From positions 2,294,001 through 2,358,000 of the forward strand of contig NZ_LT629695.1 in assembly GCF_900099705.1 (NCBI RefSeq): DNA of 64,000 bases, read 5' to 3'. Source of the DNA: Agrococcus jejuensis. Its GTDB lineage: Bacteria > Actinomycetota > Actinomycetes > Actinomycetales > Microbacteriaceae. The translations under genes and the position numbers were made by a program. Of this stretch, positions 16,170 to 24,800 are shown piece by piece (the first letter of the stretch is position 1; each line of letters opens with the position of its first letter). The notes beneath the pieces are model-generated. The model was given only the letters and a program-made list of their open reading frames with translations. It was not told the origin of the DNA and did not search any database.

Positions 16170-16958
16170 ATGGCCATCACCCCCATCGACCTCACCCAGC
16201 GCCTCGCGGGCAAGGTCGCCATCATCACCGGCGGCGCGAGCGGCATCGGCCTCGCCACCGCGCGCCGCTTCGCGGCCGAGGGCGCGACCGTCGTCATCGC
16301 CGACATGTCCGTCGAGGCGGGCGAGGCGGCGGCGGCCGAGGTGGGCGGCGCATTCATCCGCGTCGACGTGACCGACCAGGCCCAGGTCGACGACCTGTTC
16401 GACGAGACCGCGCGCCGCTTCGGGTCCGTGGACATCGCCTTCAACAACGCCGGCATCTCGCCCGACGACGACGACTCGATCGAGACGACCGAGCTGCCCG
16501 CGTGGGAGCGCGTGCAGGACGTCAACCTCAAGAGCGTCTACCTGTGCTCGCGCGCCGCGCTGCGGCACATGACGAGGCAGCAGTCGGGCTCGATCATCAA
16601 CACGGCGTCGTTCGTCGCGCTGCTCGGCTCGGCGACGAGCCAGATCTCGTACACGGCGTCGAAGGGCGGCGTGCTGGCGATGACGCGCGAGCTCGGCGTG
16701 CAGTTCGCGCGCCAGGGCATCCGCGTCAACGCCCTGTGCCCGGGGCCGGTGAACACGCCGCTGCTGCAGGAGCTGTTCGCGAGCGACCCCGAGCGGGCGC
16801 AGCGCCGCCTCGTGCACGTGCCGAAGGGACGCTTCGCCGAGCCCGAGGAGCTCGCGGCCGCCGTCGCGTTCCTCGCGAGCGACGACGCGTCGTTCATCAC
16901 CGCCTCGAGCTTCGTCGTCGACGGCGGCATCACCGGCGCCTACGTCACGCCGCTCTGA
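16170..16958 (+). CDS. SDR-family oxidoreductase
   Basis: A 262-residue classical short-chain dehydrogenase: TGGASGIGLATA cofactor loop near residue 19, NNAGIS near 97, catalytic serine (INTASF region) near 143, and SYTASKGG (Tyr-x-x-x-Lys) near 161. The family interconverts alcohols and carbonyls with NAD(P)H. In this operon it could oxidise the alcohol of gamma-glutamylethanolamide to the aldehyde used by the preceding enzyme; that is inference. I chose ATG 16170 over ATG 16146 because AGAAGGA lies nine bases upstream. The stop overlaps the regulator start by one base. Confidence 0.87.
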   Translation: MAITPIDLTQRLAGKVAIITGGASGIGLATARRFAAEGATVVIADMSVEAGEAAAAEVGGAFIRVDVTDQAQVDDLFDETARRFGSVDIAFNNAGISPDDDDSIETTELPAWERVQDVNLKSVYLCSRAALRHMTRQQSGSIINTASFVALLGSATSQISYTASKGGVLAMTRELGVQFARQGIRVNALCPGPVNTPLLQELFASDPERAQRRLVHVPKGRFAEPEELAAAVAFLASDDASFITASSFVVDGGITGAYVTPL

Positions 16959-17689
16959 TGGATGCGGGCGCGCACGAGCCGCCGTCGTCGCTCATCGACG
17001 ACGCGCTGCTGGGGCCCGTGCGCGCCGTCAACGCGTTCGAGGAGACCGTCGGCAGGCTGCTGCAGCAGATCCGGCTCGGCATCGTCGAGCCGGGAGCGTC
17101 GCTGCCGCCCGAGCGCGAGCTCGCGACGCGCTTCGCCGTCAGCAGGGACACCGTGCGCGAGGCGATCCGCGCGCTGACGGAGGCGGGCTACGTGCACGCG
17201 CGCCGCGGCCGCTACGGCGGCACCTTCGTGGCGTCGCAGCTGCCGGCCCCGACGGCGCTCGACGGCACGGTCGACGTCGCCGAGCTCGACGACGTCTTCG
17301 GCGTGCGCGACGTGCTCGAGCCGGGCGCCGCGCGGCTCGCGGCAGCGCGTGCGCTCTCGGCCGCCGAGCGGGCGGCGCTCACGACGCACGCGCGAGAGTC
17401 GGCGGCGGCGAGCGCCGACGACTACCGGCGCCTCGACTCGCGGCTGCACCTCGCGATCGCGGAGCTGTCGGGCGTGCCGTCGCTCGTGACGCTCGTCGCC
17501 GAGAACCGCATGCGCGTCAACGCGCTGCTCGACGCCATCCCGCAGCTCACGCGCAACATCGAGCACAGCGACGAGCAGCACCGCGCGGTCGTCGACGCGA
17601 TCCTCGCCGGCGACCCCGCGGCCGCCGAGGAGGCGATGCGCGAGCACCTCGCGGGCTCGGCCGTGCTGCTGCGCGGCTTCCTCGGCTGA
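16958..17689 (+). CDS. FadR/GntR-family transcriptional regulator (FCD domain)
   Basis: A 243-residue regulator. Residues about 25-95 form the GntR winged helix-turn-helix (PPERELATRFAVSRDTVREAIRALTEAGYV). The rest is an all-helical FCD ligand-binding domain with RRLDSRLHLAIAELSG and EHSDEQHRAVVDAI supplying the usual Asp/His metal-contact residues. Regulators of this type bind small carboxylates. Being the last gene of the ethanolamine-type operon, it probably controls it and the divergent permease; the effector may be a pathway intermediate. Confidence 0.88.
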   Translation: MDAGAHEPPSSLIDDALLGPVRAVNAFEETVGRLLQQIRLGIVEPGASLPPERELATRFAVSRDTVREAIRALTEAGYVHARRGRYGGTFVASQLPAPTALDGTVDVAELDDVFGVRDVLEPGAARLAAARALSAAERAALTTHARESAAASADDYRRLDSRLHLAIAELSGVPSLVTLVAENRMRVNALLDAIPQLTRNIEHSDEQHRAVVDAILAGDPAAAEEAMREHLAGSAVLLRGFLG

Positions 17690-17730
17690 GCGCCCGCGAT
17701 CGGGCCGAGGTCGGGGATAGGTCGACGGCG

Positions 17731-17736
17731 TAGGAT
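17731..17736 (+). promoter_or_regulatory. -10 box of leaderless ccsB
   Basis: TAGGAT, then seven bases (CACGGGC), then the ATG of ccsB at 17744. With this own promoter ccsB does not depend on transcription from resB. Confidence 0.55.
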
Positions 17737-17743
17737 CACGGGC

Positions 17744-18682
17744 ATGCCCGACGTCTCGTGGGACTCGTACTCCCTGCTCGCCGTCTACTCGTCGATGGCG
17801 GTCTACGCGATCGCGTTCATCGCGTTCGCCTTCGACGTCGCACGCCGCCGCGACCCCGCGGAGGTGCGCGAGCGCGAGCTCGTCGCCGCCGGCGGAGGCT
17901 CGACCACGACGACGGTCGCACCGGCGACGGTCGCGAAGGGCGGCCGCCGCAACCTCGCGAAGGTGGGCTTCGCGCTCACGGTGCTCGCGTGGGTGCTGCA
18001 CGTCGCGGGCACCGTCATGCGCGGCATCGCCGCCGAGCGCGTGCCGTGGGCCAACATGTACGAGTTCGCGCTCACGTCGATCGGCATCATCGTCGGCATC
18101 TTCGTCTTCGCGCAGCTGTGGCGCGACCTGCGCTTCCTCGGCGTCTACATCACGGGCCTCGCGACGGTGTTCCTCGGCGTCGCGACCGTCAACTTCTACG
18201 TGTCGCCCACGCCGCTGCCGCCGGCGCTGCAGTCGTACTGGCTCGTCATCCACGTGTTCGTCGCCGCGCTCGGCACGGGCTTCTTCGCGCTCGGCTCGGG
18301 GCTCAGCATCCTGCAGCTCATCCGCTCGAAGGCGTCGGGGCTCGCGTACGTCGACCGCCTGCCGGGTGCGAGCGCGCTCGAGGACCTCTCGTACCGCGTC
18401 TCGGTGATGGGCTTCATCTTCTGGACGTTCACGCTCATCGCCGGCGCCATCTGGGCCGAGCACGCGTGGGGCCGCTACTGGGGCTGGGACACCAAGGAGG
18501 TGTGGACGTTCGTCATCTGGGTCGTCTACGCCGGCTACATCCACGCCCGGGCGACGCGCGGCTGGCGCGGCACGAGATCCGCGTGGCTGCAGCTCATCGG
18601 CTTCGCGGCGATCCTCTTCAACTTCACGATCGTGAACGTCTACTTCAAGGGCCTGCACACGTACTCGGGTCTGCCCCAGTGA
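17744..18682 (+). CDS. ccsB: Cytochrome c biogenesis protein CcsB (haem-handling CcsA/CcsB family)
   Basis: A 312-residue polytopic membrane protein with about eight hydrophobic segments. The hallmark tryptophan-rich haem-binding loop WGRYWGWDTKEVW is at about residues 244-256, and conserved histidines flank it (VLHVAG, LVIHVFV, YIHARAT). It forms the cytochrome c synthase with ResB, presenting haem on the outer face of the membrane. It is leaderless. The family normally lies directly after resB; here a catabolic block separates them. Confidence 0.92.
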   Translation: MPDVSWDSYSLLAVYSSMAVYAIAFIAFAFDVARRRDPAEVRERELVAAGGGSTTTTVAPATVAKGGRRNLAKVGFALTVLAWVLHVAGTVMRGIAAERVPWANMYEFALTSIGIIVGIFVFAQLWRDLRFLGVYITGLATVFLGVATVNFYVSPTPLPPALQSYWLVIHVFVAALGTGFFALGSGLSILQLIRSKASGLAYVDRLPGASALEDLSYRVSVMGFIFWTFTLIAGAIWAEHAWGRYWGWDTKEVWTFVIWVVYAGYIHARATRGWRGTRSAWLQLIGFAAILFNFTIVNVYFKGLHTYSGLPQ

Positions 18683-18709
18683 CCCGCGCGGCCTGACCCC
18701 GGCCGGGGC

Positions 18710-19690
18710 TCAGGCCTGCTCGGCGAGCACGGCGTACGACGCCTCGAGCCTGCGCCGCCACCACGCGGTGCGCTCGGCCGATGCGGCGTGCCACGCGAGG
18801 CGGTGCTCGTCGACCTCGACGCGGCCCACGGGGATGCTGCCGTCGACCGGCAGCAGCGGGCCGGCGACGTCCTGCTCGAGCAGCGCACCCGTGCCGAGGC
18901 CGCAGTCGTACGGCAGCTCGGGCAGCGCCGCGGCGAGCGCCGCGCCCTGCGACAGCCCCACCGACGTGTCGAGCGCGCTCGACACCACGGCGGGCAGCCC
19001 CGCCTCGGCGACGATCGCGAGCGCTCGGCGCACGCCGCCGAGCGGCTGCGCCTTCACGACGAGCACGTCGGCGGCGCCCGCCGCGACGACCGCGAGGGGG
19101 TCGGAGGCCTTGCGCACCGACTCGTCGGCCGCGATCGGCACGCCCATGCGGTGCACGCGCGACCGCAGCTCGGCGAGCTCGGGCACGGTCGCGCACGGCT
19201 GCTCGGCGTACTCGAGGTCGAGGCGCTCGAGCGCGCGGATGGCGGTCTCGGCCTCGTCGACGTTCCACCCGCCGTTCGCGTCGACGCGGATGCGCGCATC
19301 GGGCAGCAGCGTGCGCACCTCGCGCACGCGCGCGACGTCGTCGGCGAGCGTCTGGCCGCGCTCGGCGACCTTCACCTTCACGGTGCGGCAGCCGTCGTAG
19401 CGGGCGAGCACCCCCGCGACCGACGCGGGCGCGACGGCGGGCAGCGTGGCGTTGACGGGGATGCGGTCGCGCAGCGCGGGCGGCCGCGGCATCCACGCAT
19501 CCTCGATCGCGGCGGCGAGCCACGTCGACGCCTCGTCGGGCTCGTACTCGAGGAAGGGGCTCCACTCGCCCCAGCCCTCGGGGCCGCGCACGAGGGCGGC
19601 CTCTCGGTGCTCGACGCCGCGGAAGCGGGTGGCGAGCGGCAGGTGCACGACATGGAGCGCGTCGAGCAGCGCGTCGATGGGCGGGAGCAT
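18710..19690 (-). CDS. menC: o-Succinylbenzoate synthase
   Basis: A 326-residue enolase-superfamily enzyme that dehydrates SHCHC to o-succinylbenzoate in menaquinone synthesis. KVKVAERG near residue 105 has the catalytic lysine, RIRVDANGGWN near 133 and EYAEQPC near 157 and ADESVRK near 182 the metal ligands, and VVKAQPLGG near 204 the second lysine. The length fits the actinobacterial form. ATG 19690 is preferred over ATG 19699 because CAGGAT plus seven bases precedes it. It faces ccsB tail-to-tail with a 27-base gap. Confidence 0.9.
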   Translation of the reverse strand: MLPPIDALLDALHVVHLPLATRFRGVEHREAALVRGPEGWGEWSPFLEYEPDEASTWLAAAIEDAWMPRPPALRDRIPVNATLPAVAPASVAGVLARYDGCRTVKVKVAERGQTLADDVARVREVRTLLPDARIRVDANGGWNVDEAETAIRALERLDLEYAEQPCATVPELAELRSRVHRMGVPIAADESVRKASDPLAVVAAGAADVLVVKAQPLGGVRRALAIVAEAGLPAVVSSALDTSVGLSQGAALAAALPELPYDCGLGTGALLEQDVAGPLLPVDGSIPVGRVEVDEHRLAWHAASAERTAWWRRRLEASYAVLAEQA

Positions 19691-19794
19691 CACGCCCATC
19701 CTGGCCGACGGGCCGCCTCCGCACCATCGATCGCTCCGCGGGTTCGCGGCTCGGCCTCAGGTGCGAGGCGCTCGCGTACGGCATGCTGGTGCGC

Positions 19795-20139
19795 ATGACG
19801 ACGACCGAGATGCCCTGGGTCACCGAGACGCGACTCGCGCCGGGGCAGCAGCTCAAGCGCAACACGGTCTTCGGGTGGATCGCCGCGGGGCTCGCGGCCA
19901 TCGGCGGCGTCATCTTCCTCGTGACGATGGGCATGCTGTTCGCGGGCCTCGCGAACCTGTTCATCACGGGCCTGCCGTTCTGGGGCATCCTCACCCTCGC
20001 CACCGTCGGCTGCGCCGTGAGCGCCATCGTGCGCCGCGGCCGGCTCAACACGGCCCTCGGCGTCGGCTCGCTCGCGCTGCTCGTGCTCACGAACCCGCTC
20101 ATCCCGCTCGTCGTGATCCTCGCGCTGAGCGGCGCGTGA
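19795..20139 (+). CDS. Small membrane protein
   Basis: A 114-residue protein with three hydrophobic segments (about 26-50, 58-78 and 84-110) after a short polar N terminus. No family signature recognised. The ATG at 19795 follows CATGCT plus seven bases (leaderless pattern); an in-frame ATG at 19783 overlaps that box. It overlaps the next small membrane-protein gene by four bases, so the two may act as a pair. Confidence 0.6.
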   Translation: MTTTEMPWVTETRLAPGQQLKRNTVFGWIAAGLAAIGGVIFLVTMGMLFAGLANLFITGLPFWGILTLATVGCAVSAIVRRGRLNTALGVGSLALLVLTNPLIPLVVILALSGA

Positions 20140-20468
20140 GGCTCGCCGACGCGATCCGAGCACGTGCCCGCGGCCTCGGCCGCCTCTCGCTCGTGCTCGT
20201 GCCCATCGGGGTCGTCGGGCAGGTCGTCTCGTTCCTGCAGCAGGTGACGCACCTCTTCGCGCCCGTCGCGGGCGAGCGCCCCGGCGTCATCGCGGTGCTC
20301 GTGACCGTGACGGTGCTCGGCGTGCTGGGCGTCGGATGCGGGCTGCTCGCGGCCGCCTCGCCCGAGGGGCGGCGCACGGGGGCGCTCGGGGCGTCGCTCG
20401 GCGGCGCGACGCTCATCCTCTTCCTCGTCGCGAGCGCCTTCGCCTGGCGCTCGCTCGCCATCTTCTGA
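20136..20468 (+). CDS. Small membrane protein, translationally coupled
   Basis: A 110-residue protein starting at GTG 20136, inside the stop of the previous gene. An Arg-rich N terminus (ADAIRARARGLGR) is followed by three hydrophobic segments (about 17-40, 50-72 and 83-105). The sequence gives no functional clue. Both small membrane genes lie between menC and the MPDF paralog array. Confidence 0.55.
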   Translation: MRLADAIRARARGLGRLSLVLVPIGVVGQVVSFLQQVTHLFAPVAGERPGVIAVLVTVTVLGVLGVGCGLLAAASPEGRRTGALGASLGGATLILFLVASAFAWRSLAIF

Positions 20469-20528
20469 CGCCCGGCGGCGCGCGGCGCCGTCCAGGAGGC
20501 GTCGGGGGACGTCTGGCATGCTCGGCGC

Positions 20529-21491
20529 ATGTCCGCGCCGATGCCCGACTTCGAGATGCCCGAGGCGGCGTCCGAGCGTCGCGGCCGATGGCTGCGCCTG
20601 CCTCGCGGGCCCCGTGCGCGGCGCATCCTGGGCATCGGCGTCGTCGCCGCGGTGCTCGCTGCGCTCGCGATCGTGGGCGTGCCGGCGCTCGTCGACCAGC
20701 AGCGCGGCCGCGATGCCGTCGCCGTCGTCGAGCGCTACGCCGCCGACGTCACGGTGGGCGACGTGGATGCGGTCGTCGCGGCGCAGTCGCCCGATGCGAC
20801 CCAGGCGTCGGATGCGCTGCTGCGCGACGACCTACTGACGCCCGCGGCGCCCTTCGCGGTCGACGACGTCGAGCTGCTCGCGCTGCAGGGCACGCGCGCC
20901 ATCGTGCGCGTGCACCACACGATCGGGCCCGACGATGGCGCATCCATCGTCGAGCTGGTGCATCGCGGCGGCGAGTGGCGCATCGCCGAGGGGCTGCTCG
21001 GCATCGCGCAGGTGCCGCACGGGCTGGCGCTCGCGCTCGGCGACGAGGCGCTGGCGGGCCGCGCGTGGCTGCTGCCGGGCCGCTACAGCCTCGAGCCGGT
21101 GACGATCGGCGTCGTCGACCTCCGCAGCAACCCGTTCGTCGTCGTGCCGGGCGAGCGCGTCGACGTGTTCGCGCTGGCGTGGCCGACGATGGAGGGCTCG
21201 AGCGTGGCCTACACGGCGGTCGAGGCGTTCGTCGCCCAGCATCGCGCGGCCTGCGGCGACGCGTGCTCGGTGCTCGGTGCCGACACCGGCGTGCCGCCGA
21301 GCCTCGAATGGGACCTCGATCTCGCATCGCACTCCGGCACGATGACGGCCACCATCACGACCGAGGCACCGAGCGCGAACGCCGAGGCCATGGGGCCCAT
21401 CACCGCCAGCTTCGTCGACTTCGACGTCGTGCTCGCCGACGACCTGCAGTCGCTCACGGTGACGCCCGCCAGCCCGGTGGCGGCGCCATGA
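20529..21491 (+). CDS. MPDF-tag membrane-anchored protein, paralog 1
   Basis: A 320-residue single-pass membrane protein. The N terminus carries MPDFEMP at residues 5-11, an Arg-rich stretch, then one transmembrane helix (about 32-54) that would leave the rest outside. The first external part (RDAVAVVERYAADVTVGDVDAVVAAQSPDA) resembles the NTF2-like/DUF4878 start of many lipoproteins. It has two cysteines near residue 240 (RAACGDACSVLG). It is the first of three coupled genes that share the MPDFxMP tag. CATGCT plus six bases precedes the ATG. Function unknown. Confidence 0.65.
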   Translation: MSAPMPDFEMPEAASERRGRWLRLPRGPRARRILGIGVVAAVLAALAIVGVPALVDQQRGRDAVAVVERYAADVTVGDVDAVVAAQSPDATQASDALLRDDLLTPAAPFAVDDVELLALQGTRAIVRVHHTIGPDDGASIVELVHRGGEWRIAEGLLGIAQVPHGLALALGDEALAGRAWLLPGRYSLEPVTIGVVDLRSNPFVVVPGERVDVFALAWPTMEGSSVAYTAVEAFVAQHRAACGDACSVLGADTGVPPSLEWDLDLASHSGTMTATITTEAPSANAEAMGPITASFVDFDVVLADDLQSLTVTPASPVAAP

Positions 21492-22714
21492 CCGAGCGCA
21501 TGCCCGACTTCACGATGCCCTCCGACGAGGACCTCGCCGCCGAGCGCCGCGCCGAGGCGATCTCGCGCGCCCGCGCCGCCGATCCCACCTCAGGGCTGCG
21601 CGATGCGCTCGGGCTCGAGCAGGAGCCGCTCGACGAGGCGGTGCTCGCCGATGCGGCGGGAGCCGACGAGGCCGACGATGCGTCGGGGGAGCAGGGTGCT
21701 GCCGCGCTGCCCCCGCCCGACCCGAGCACCCGCATCCACTCCCGTCGCGCCGACCGACCGGTGCGCGTGCCCTCGGCCGTGCGCCGCCGCGTGCTGACGA
21801 TCGTGCGCAACCCGATCGTCGCGTTCGCGACCGGCGCCTCCGTCGTCGCCGCGGGCTTCCTGGCCGCGCCGGCGATCACGGCCTGGACCGAGCGCGGCAC
21901 GATGGCCGAGCTCGAGCGCGTCGTCGACGACTACGTGGCGGCGCTCAACCAGGGCGATGCCGAGGCGGCGGTCGCCGCCTTCCGCCCTGACGAGGGGATG
22001 GGATCGCTGGCACTCATCGAGGCCGGGGTCGCGCCGACGAGCCCGCCCACGGTGGCCTGCGGAGCGCCCACGCTCGACCGCGCCGGCGACGTGGCGACGG
22101 CCCGCTGCAGCCTCGAGGTCATGGGCTACGGCTCGGGCGGCATGGTCACCCCGCTGCGGATCGAGCGGGTCGACGGCAGCTGGCGACTCGGATCGAGCCT
22201 CCTGCAGCGCTCGTACGTCGCACCGGCGCTGTTCGAGCTCGTATCGGTGTCGGGCGTGCCGATGGCGGGCCTGCTCGATCCCGACGAGGAAGCCTACTGG
22301 CTGCTGCCCGGTGGCTACGACACCGAGACGCGCACCTCCGACCTCATCGACCTCACCGACTACGGCGGGCTCGTCGTCGCCGACGGCGGCGGCTACCTCA
22401 ACGTCATGCCGCAGGTCTCCGAGGCCGTCATGGACGACGTCGAGGCGGCCGCGCTCGCCTTCGCGGAGGGCTGCGTCGTCGACGAGGATGCCGCCACCCG
22501 GTGCGGCATCGTGCCGCCGCCCGAGGGGCGGGGACTCTCGGCCAGCTTCTCGCAGCCGGGGTACCCGCACGACGCCCTGACGTTCGGCATCCCCGTGCGC
22601 ATCGCCGGCTCGGGCGAGGCCGCCGCGCCGAACGTCGAGGTGCTCGTGCACTTCGACGAGACCTGGACGTCGTACGAGCTCGAGGTCACCGGCGTCACGG
22701 AGATGTACGGGTGA
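21488..22714 (+). CDS. MPDF-tag membrane-anchored protein, paralog 2
   Basis: A 408-residue single-pass protein with MPDFTMPSDEDLAAERR at residues 5-21, an acidic Ala/Asp/Glu-rich cytosolic region to about 95, the block RRRVLTIVRNPIVAF leading into a transmembrane helix (about 108-128), and an external domain starting with an NTF2-like helix (AELERVVDDYVAALNQGDAEAA). The external part contains four cysteines, plausibly two disulfides. It overlaps both neighbours by four bases. It is closest to paralog 3. No enzyme motif; function unknown. Confidence 0.65.
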   Translation: MTERMPDFTMPSDEDLAAERRAEAISRARAADPTSGLRDALGLEQEPLDEAVLADAAGADEADDASGEQGAAALPPPDPSTRIHSRRADRPVRVPSAVRRRVLTIVRNPIVAFATGASVVAAGFLAAPAITAWTERGTMAELERVVDDYVAALNQGDAEAAVAAFRPDEGMGSLALIEAGVAPTSPPTVACGAPTLDRAGDVATARCSLEVMGYGSGGMVTPLRIERVDGSWRLGSSLLQRSYVAPALFELVSVSGVPMAGLLDPDEEAYWLLPGGYDTETRTSDLIDLTDYGGLVVADGGGYLNVMPQVSEAVMDDVEAAALAFAEGCVVDEDAATRCGIVPPPEGRGLSASFSQPGYPHDALTFGIPVRIAGSGEAAAPNVEVLVHFDETWTSYELEVTGVTEMYG

Positions 22715-23811
22715 CCGAGGGGATGCCCGACTTCGCGATGCCGTCGGAGGACGACGTCGCGCGGCAGCGGGCGCAGGCCGAGGACGACGCTCGGGAGGCG
22801 GCGGCGCGGGCGGCCCTCGGCGTCGAGCGAGGCCAGGCGGGCTCGGACGTGCCGTTCGCGCCCGCATCCGAGCCGGCGCCGCAGTCGGCCCCGGCCTCTC
22901 CTGGCAGGCGCCGCATCCTCACGCTCGTGCGCAACCCGGTCGTCACGTTCGTCGCAGGGGCGGCGCTCGTGGCGGCGGCGTTCGTCGCGGTGCCCGCCAT
23001 CCAGCGCCAGTCGGAGGCTGGCTCGCTCGCTGAGCTGGACCGCGTCGTCGCCGAGTACGTGGGCGCGATCGAAGCGGGCGACCTCGAGACGGCGTCGCGC
23101 ATGGCTCCGCCCGACCCGGCCTACGCCGACACGTCGCTCGTCGACGTCGCGACCACCACCGGGGCCCCGGCGTTCGAGTGCGCGGAGCCGTCGGTGGGCG
23201 ACGACGTCGCGACCGTGTCGTGCACCGTCGCGATCCCGACGTTCGGCTCCGGCTCGACCATGCGCATGCGGCTCGTGCGCGACGGCGGCTGGCGCGTCGA
23301 GACGGGGCTCGCCGTCGCATCGCCGCTCTTCGTCGGCCTCGCCGACGTCGAGACCATCGGCGGTGCCCTCGTGCCCGACGGCTTCGACCTGTTCCGCGAT
23401 CCCATCTGGCTCTACCCGGGCGCCTACGACCTCGACATCACCACGTCGCCGCGGCTCGAGACGGGCGACTCGGCACTCGGGGTGCTCGCCGACGGATTCC
23501 TCTGGTTCGGTGGCGTCTCGCCGGGGCCCGAGATGCTCGACGAGATGACGATCGCCGCCGTCGACTACGTCGCCGCGTGCTCCGAGACCGCAGCGGCCGG
23601 CTGCCCGACCGTCGCGCCGCTCGGCCCCGGCGAGCGCTTCGAGCCGCTCACCGACGGGTACTCGTCGTCGAGCGGCAGCCTCGAGCTCGTCGTCGGCATC
23701 GTCGTGCGGCGCATCGGCGGCGCGCCCGACCAGTGGGGCATCGACGTGCGCGCCGTGTTCGACGAGGACCTGCAGTCGTACACGGTCGTGCCCGCGGTGC
23801 CATCGATCTGA
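22711..23811 (+). CDS. MPDF-tag membrane-anchored protein, paralog 3
   Basis: A 366-residue protein from GTG 22711 within the stop of paralog 2. MPDFAMPSEDDVARQR opens the protein (residues 5-20), then a shorter Ala-rich cytosolic stretch, RRRILTLVRNPVVTF and a transmembrane helix (about 80-100). The external NTF2-like start is AELDRVVAEYVGAIEAGDLETA. The membrane segment and its flanks are nearly the same as in paralog 2, so the pair arose by duplication. Four external cysteines. The gene ends 70 bases before menB. Confidence 0.65.
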   Translation: MTEGMPDFAMPSEDDVARQRAQAEDDAREAAARAALGVERGQAGSDVPFAPASEPAPQSAPASPGRRRILTLVRNPVVTFVAGAALVAAAFVAVPAIQRQSEAGSLAELDRVVAEYVGAIEAGDLETASRMAPPDPAYADTSLVDVATTTGAPAFECAEPSVGDDVATVSCTVAIPTFGSGSTMRMRLVRDGGWRVETGLAVASPLFVGLADVETIGGALVPDGFDLFRDPIWLYPGAYDLDITTSPRLETGDSALGVLADGFLWFGGVSPGPEMLDEMTIAAVDYVAACSETAAAGCPTVAPLGPGERFEPLTDGYSSSSGSLELVVGIVVRRIGGAPDQWGIDVRAVFDEDLQSYTVVPAVPSI

Positions 23812-23869
23812 GCGCCGCTCGGAGATCGTTCGGAGCGCTGCCTCGGCGAGCCGTGACACCCCTGCGGCG

Positions 23870-23875
23870 TAGGCT
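23870..23875 (+). promoter_or_regulatory. -10 box of leaderless menB
   Basis: TAGGCT followed by GGGCGG and the GTG start of menB at 23882. No good -35 match at the normal distance. Confidence 0.5.
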
Positions 23876-23881
23876 GGGCGG

Positions 23882-24787
23882 GTGACCGTCTCCGAGCTCT
23901 TCGACCCGAGCGCGTGGGTCGTCTCGCCCGAGTCCGAGGGCTTCTCGGACATCACCTCGCACCGCTCGCACGACGGCCGCATCGCTCGCATCGCCTTCGA
24001 TCGGCCAGAGGTGCGCAACGCCTTCCGGCCCTCCACGGTCGACGAGCTGCACCGCGCCCTCTCGGCCGCGCACCTCGACTCGAAGGTCGGCGTCGTGCTG
24101 CTCACGGGCAACGGGCCGAGCCCGAAGGACGGCGGCTGGGCGTTCTGCTCCGGCGGCGACCAGCGCATCCGCGGCCGCGACGGCTACCGCTACGCCGAGG
24201 GCGACTCCGCCGCCACGATCGACCCCGCCCGCGCGGGCAGGCTGCACATCCTCGAGGTGCAGCGCCTCATCCGCTTCATGCCGAAGGTCGTCATCGCCGT
24301 CGTGCCCGGATGGGCTGCCGGCGGCGGGCACTCGCTGCACGTCGTGTGCGACCTCACGATCGCGAGCACCGAGCACGCGCGCTTCAAGCAGACCGACGCC
24401 GACGTCGGCTCGTTCGACGCCGGCTACGGCTCCGCGTACATGGCACGGCAGACGGGGCAGAAGTTCGCGCGCGAGGTGTTCTTCCTCGCCCGCGAGTACT
24501 CCGCCGACCGCGCGCTCGCCGCGGGCGCGATCAACGCATCCGTGCCGCACGCCGAGCTCGAGACGACCGCGATCGAGTGGGCGCGCGAGATCCTCGGCAA
24601 GAGCCCCACGGCCATCCGCATGCTGAAGTACGCGTTCAACGCGCCCGACGACGGGCTCGTGGGCCAGCAGCTGTTCGCGGGCGAGGCCACGCGCCTCGCG
24701 TACGGCACCGACGAGGCGGTCGAGGGCCGCGACGCCTTCCTCGAGAAGCGCGACCCCGACTGGTCGCCGTTCCCCTGGGCCTACTGA
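23882..24787 (+). CDS. menB: 1,4-Dihydroxy-2-naphthoyl-CoA synthase
   Basis: A 301-residue crotonase-fold enzyme that closes the second ring of the menaquinone head group. Family signatures visible are AFCSGGDQRIRG near residue 87, PGWAAGGGHSLHVVCDLTIAS near 142 (oxyanion-hole glycines), DADVGSFDAGYGSAYMARQ near 172 and the C-terminal WSPFPWAY typical of MenB. It starts with GTG directly after a -10 box. menE follows 13 bases later. Confidence 0.95.
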   Translation: MTVSELFDPSAWVVSPESEGFSDITSHRSHDGRIARIAFDRPEVRNAFRPSTVDELHRALSAAHLDSKVGVVLLTGNGPSPKDGGWAFCSGGDQRIRGRDGYRYAEGDSAATIDPARAGRLHILEVQRLIRFMPKVVIAVVPGWAAGGGHSLHVVCDLTIASTEHARFKQTDADVGSFDAGYGSAYMARQTGQKFAREVFFLAREYSADRALAAGAINASVPHAELETTAIEWAREILGKSPTAIRMLKYAFNAPDDGLVGQQLFAGEATRLAYGTDEAVEGRDAFLEKRDPDWSPFPWAY

Positions 24788-24800
24788 TGGGCGCACGCTG

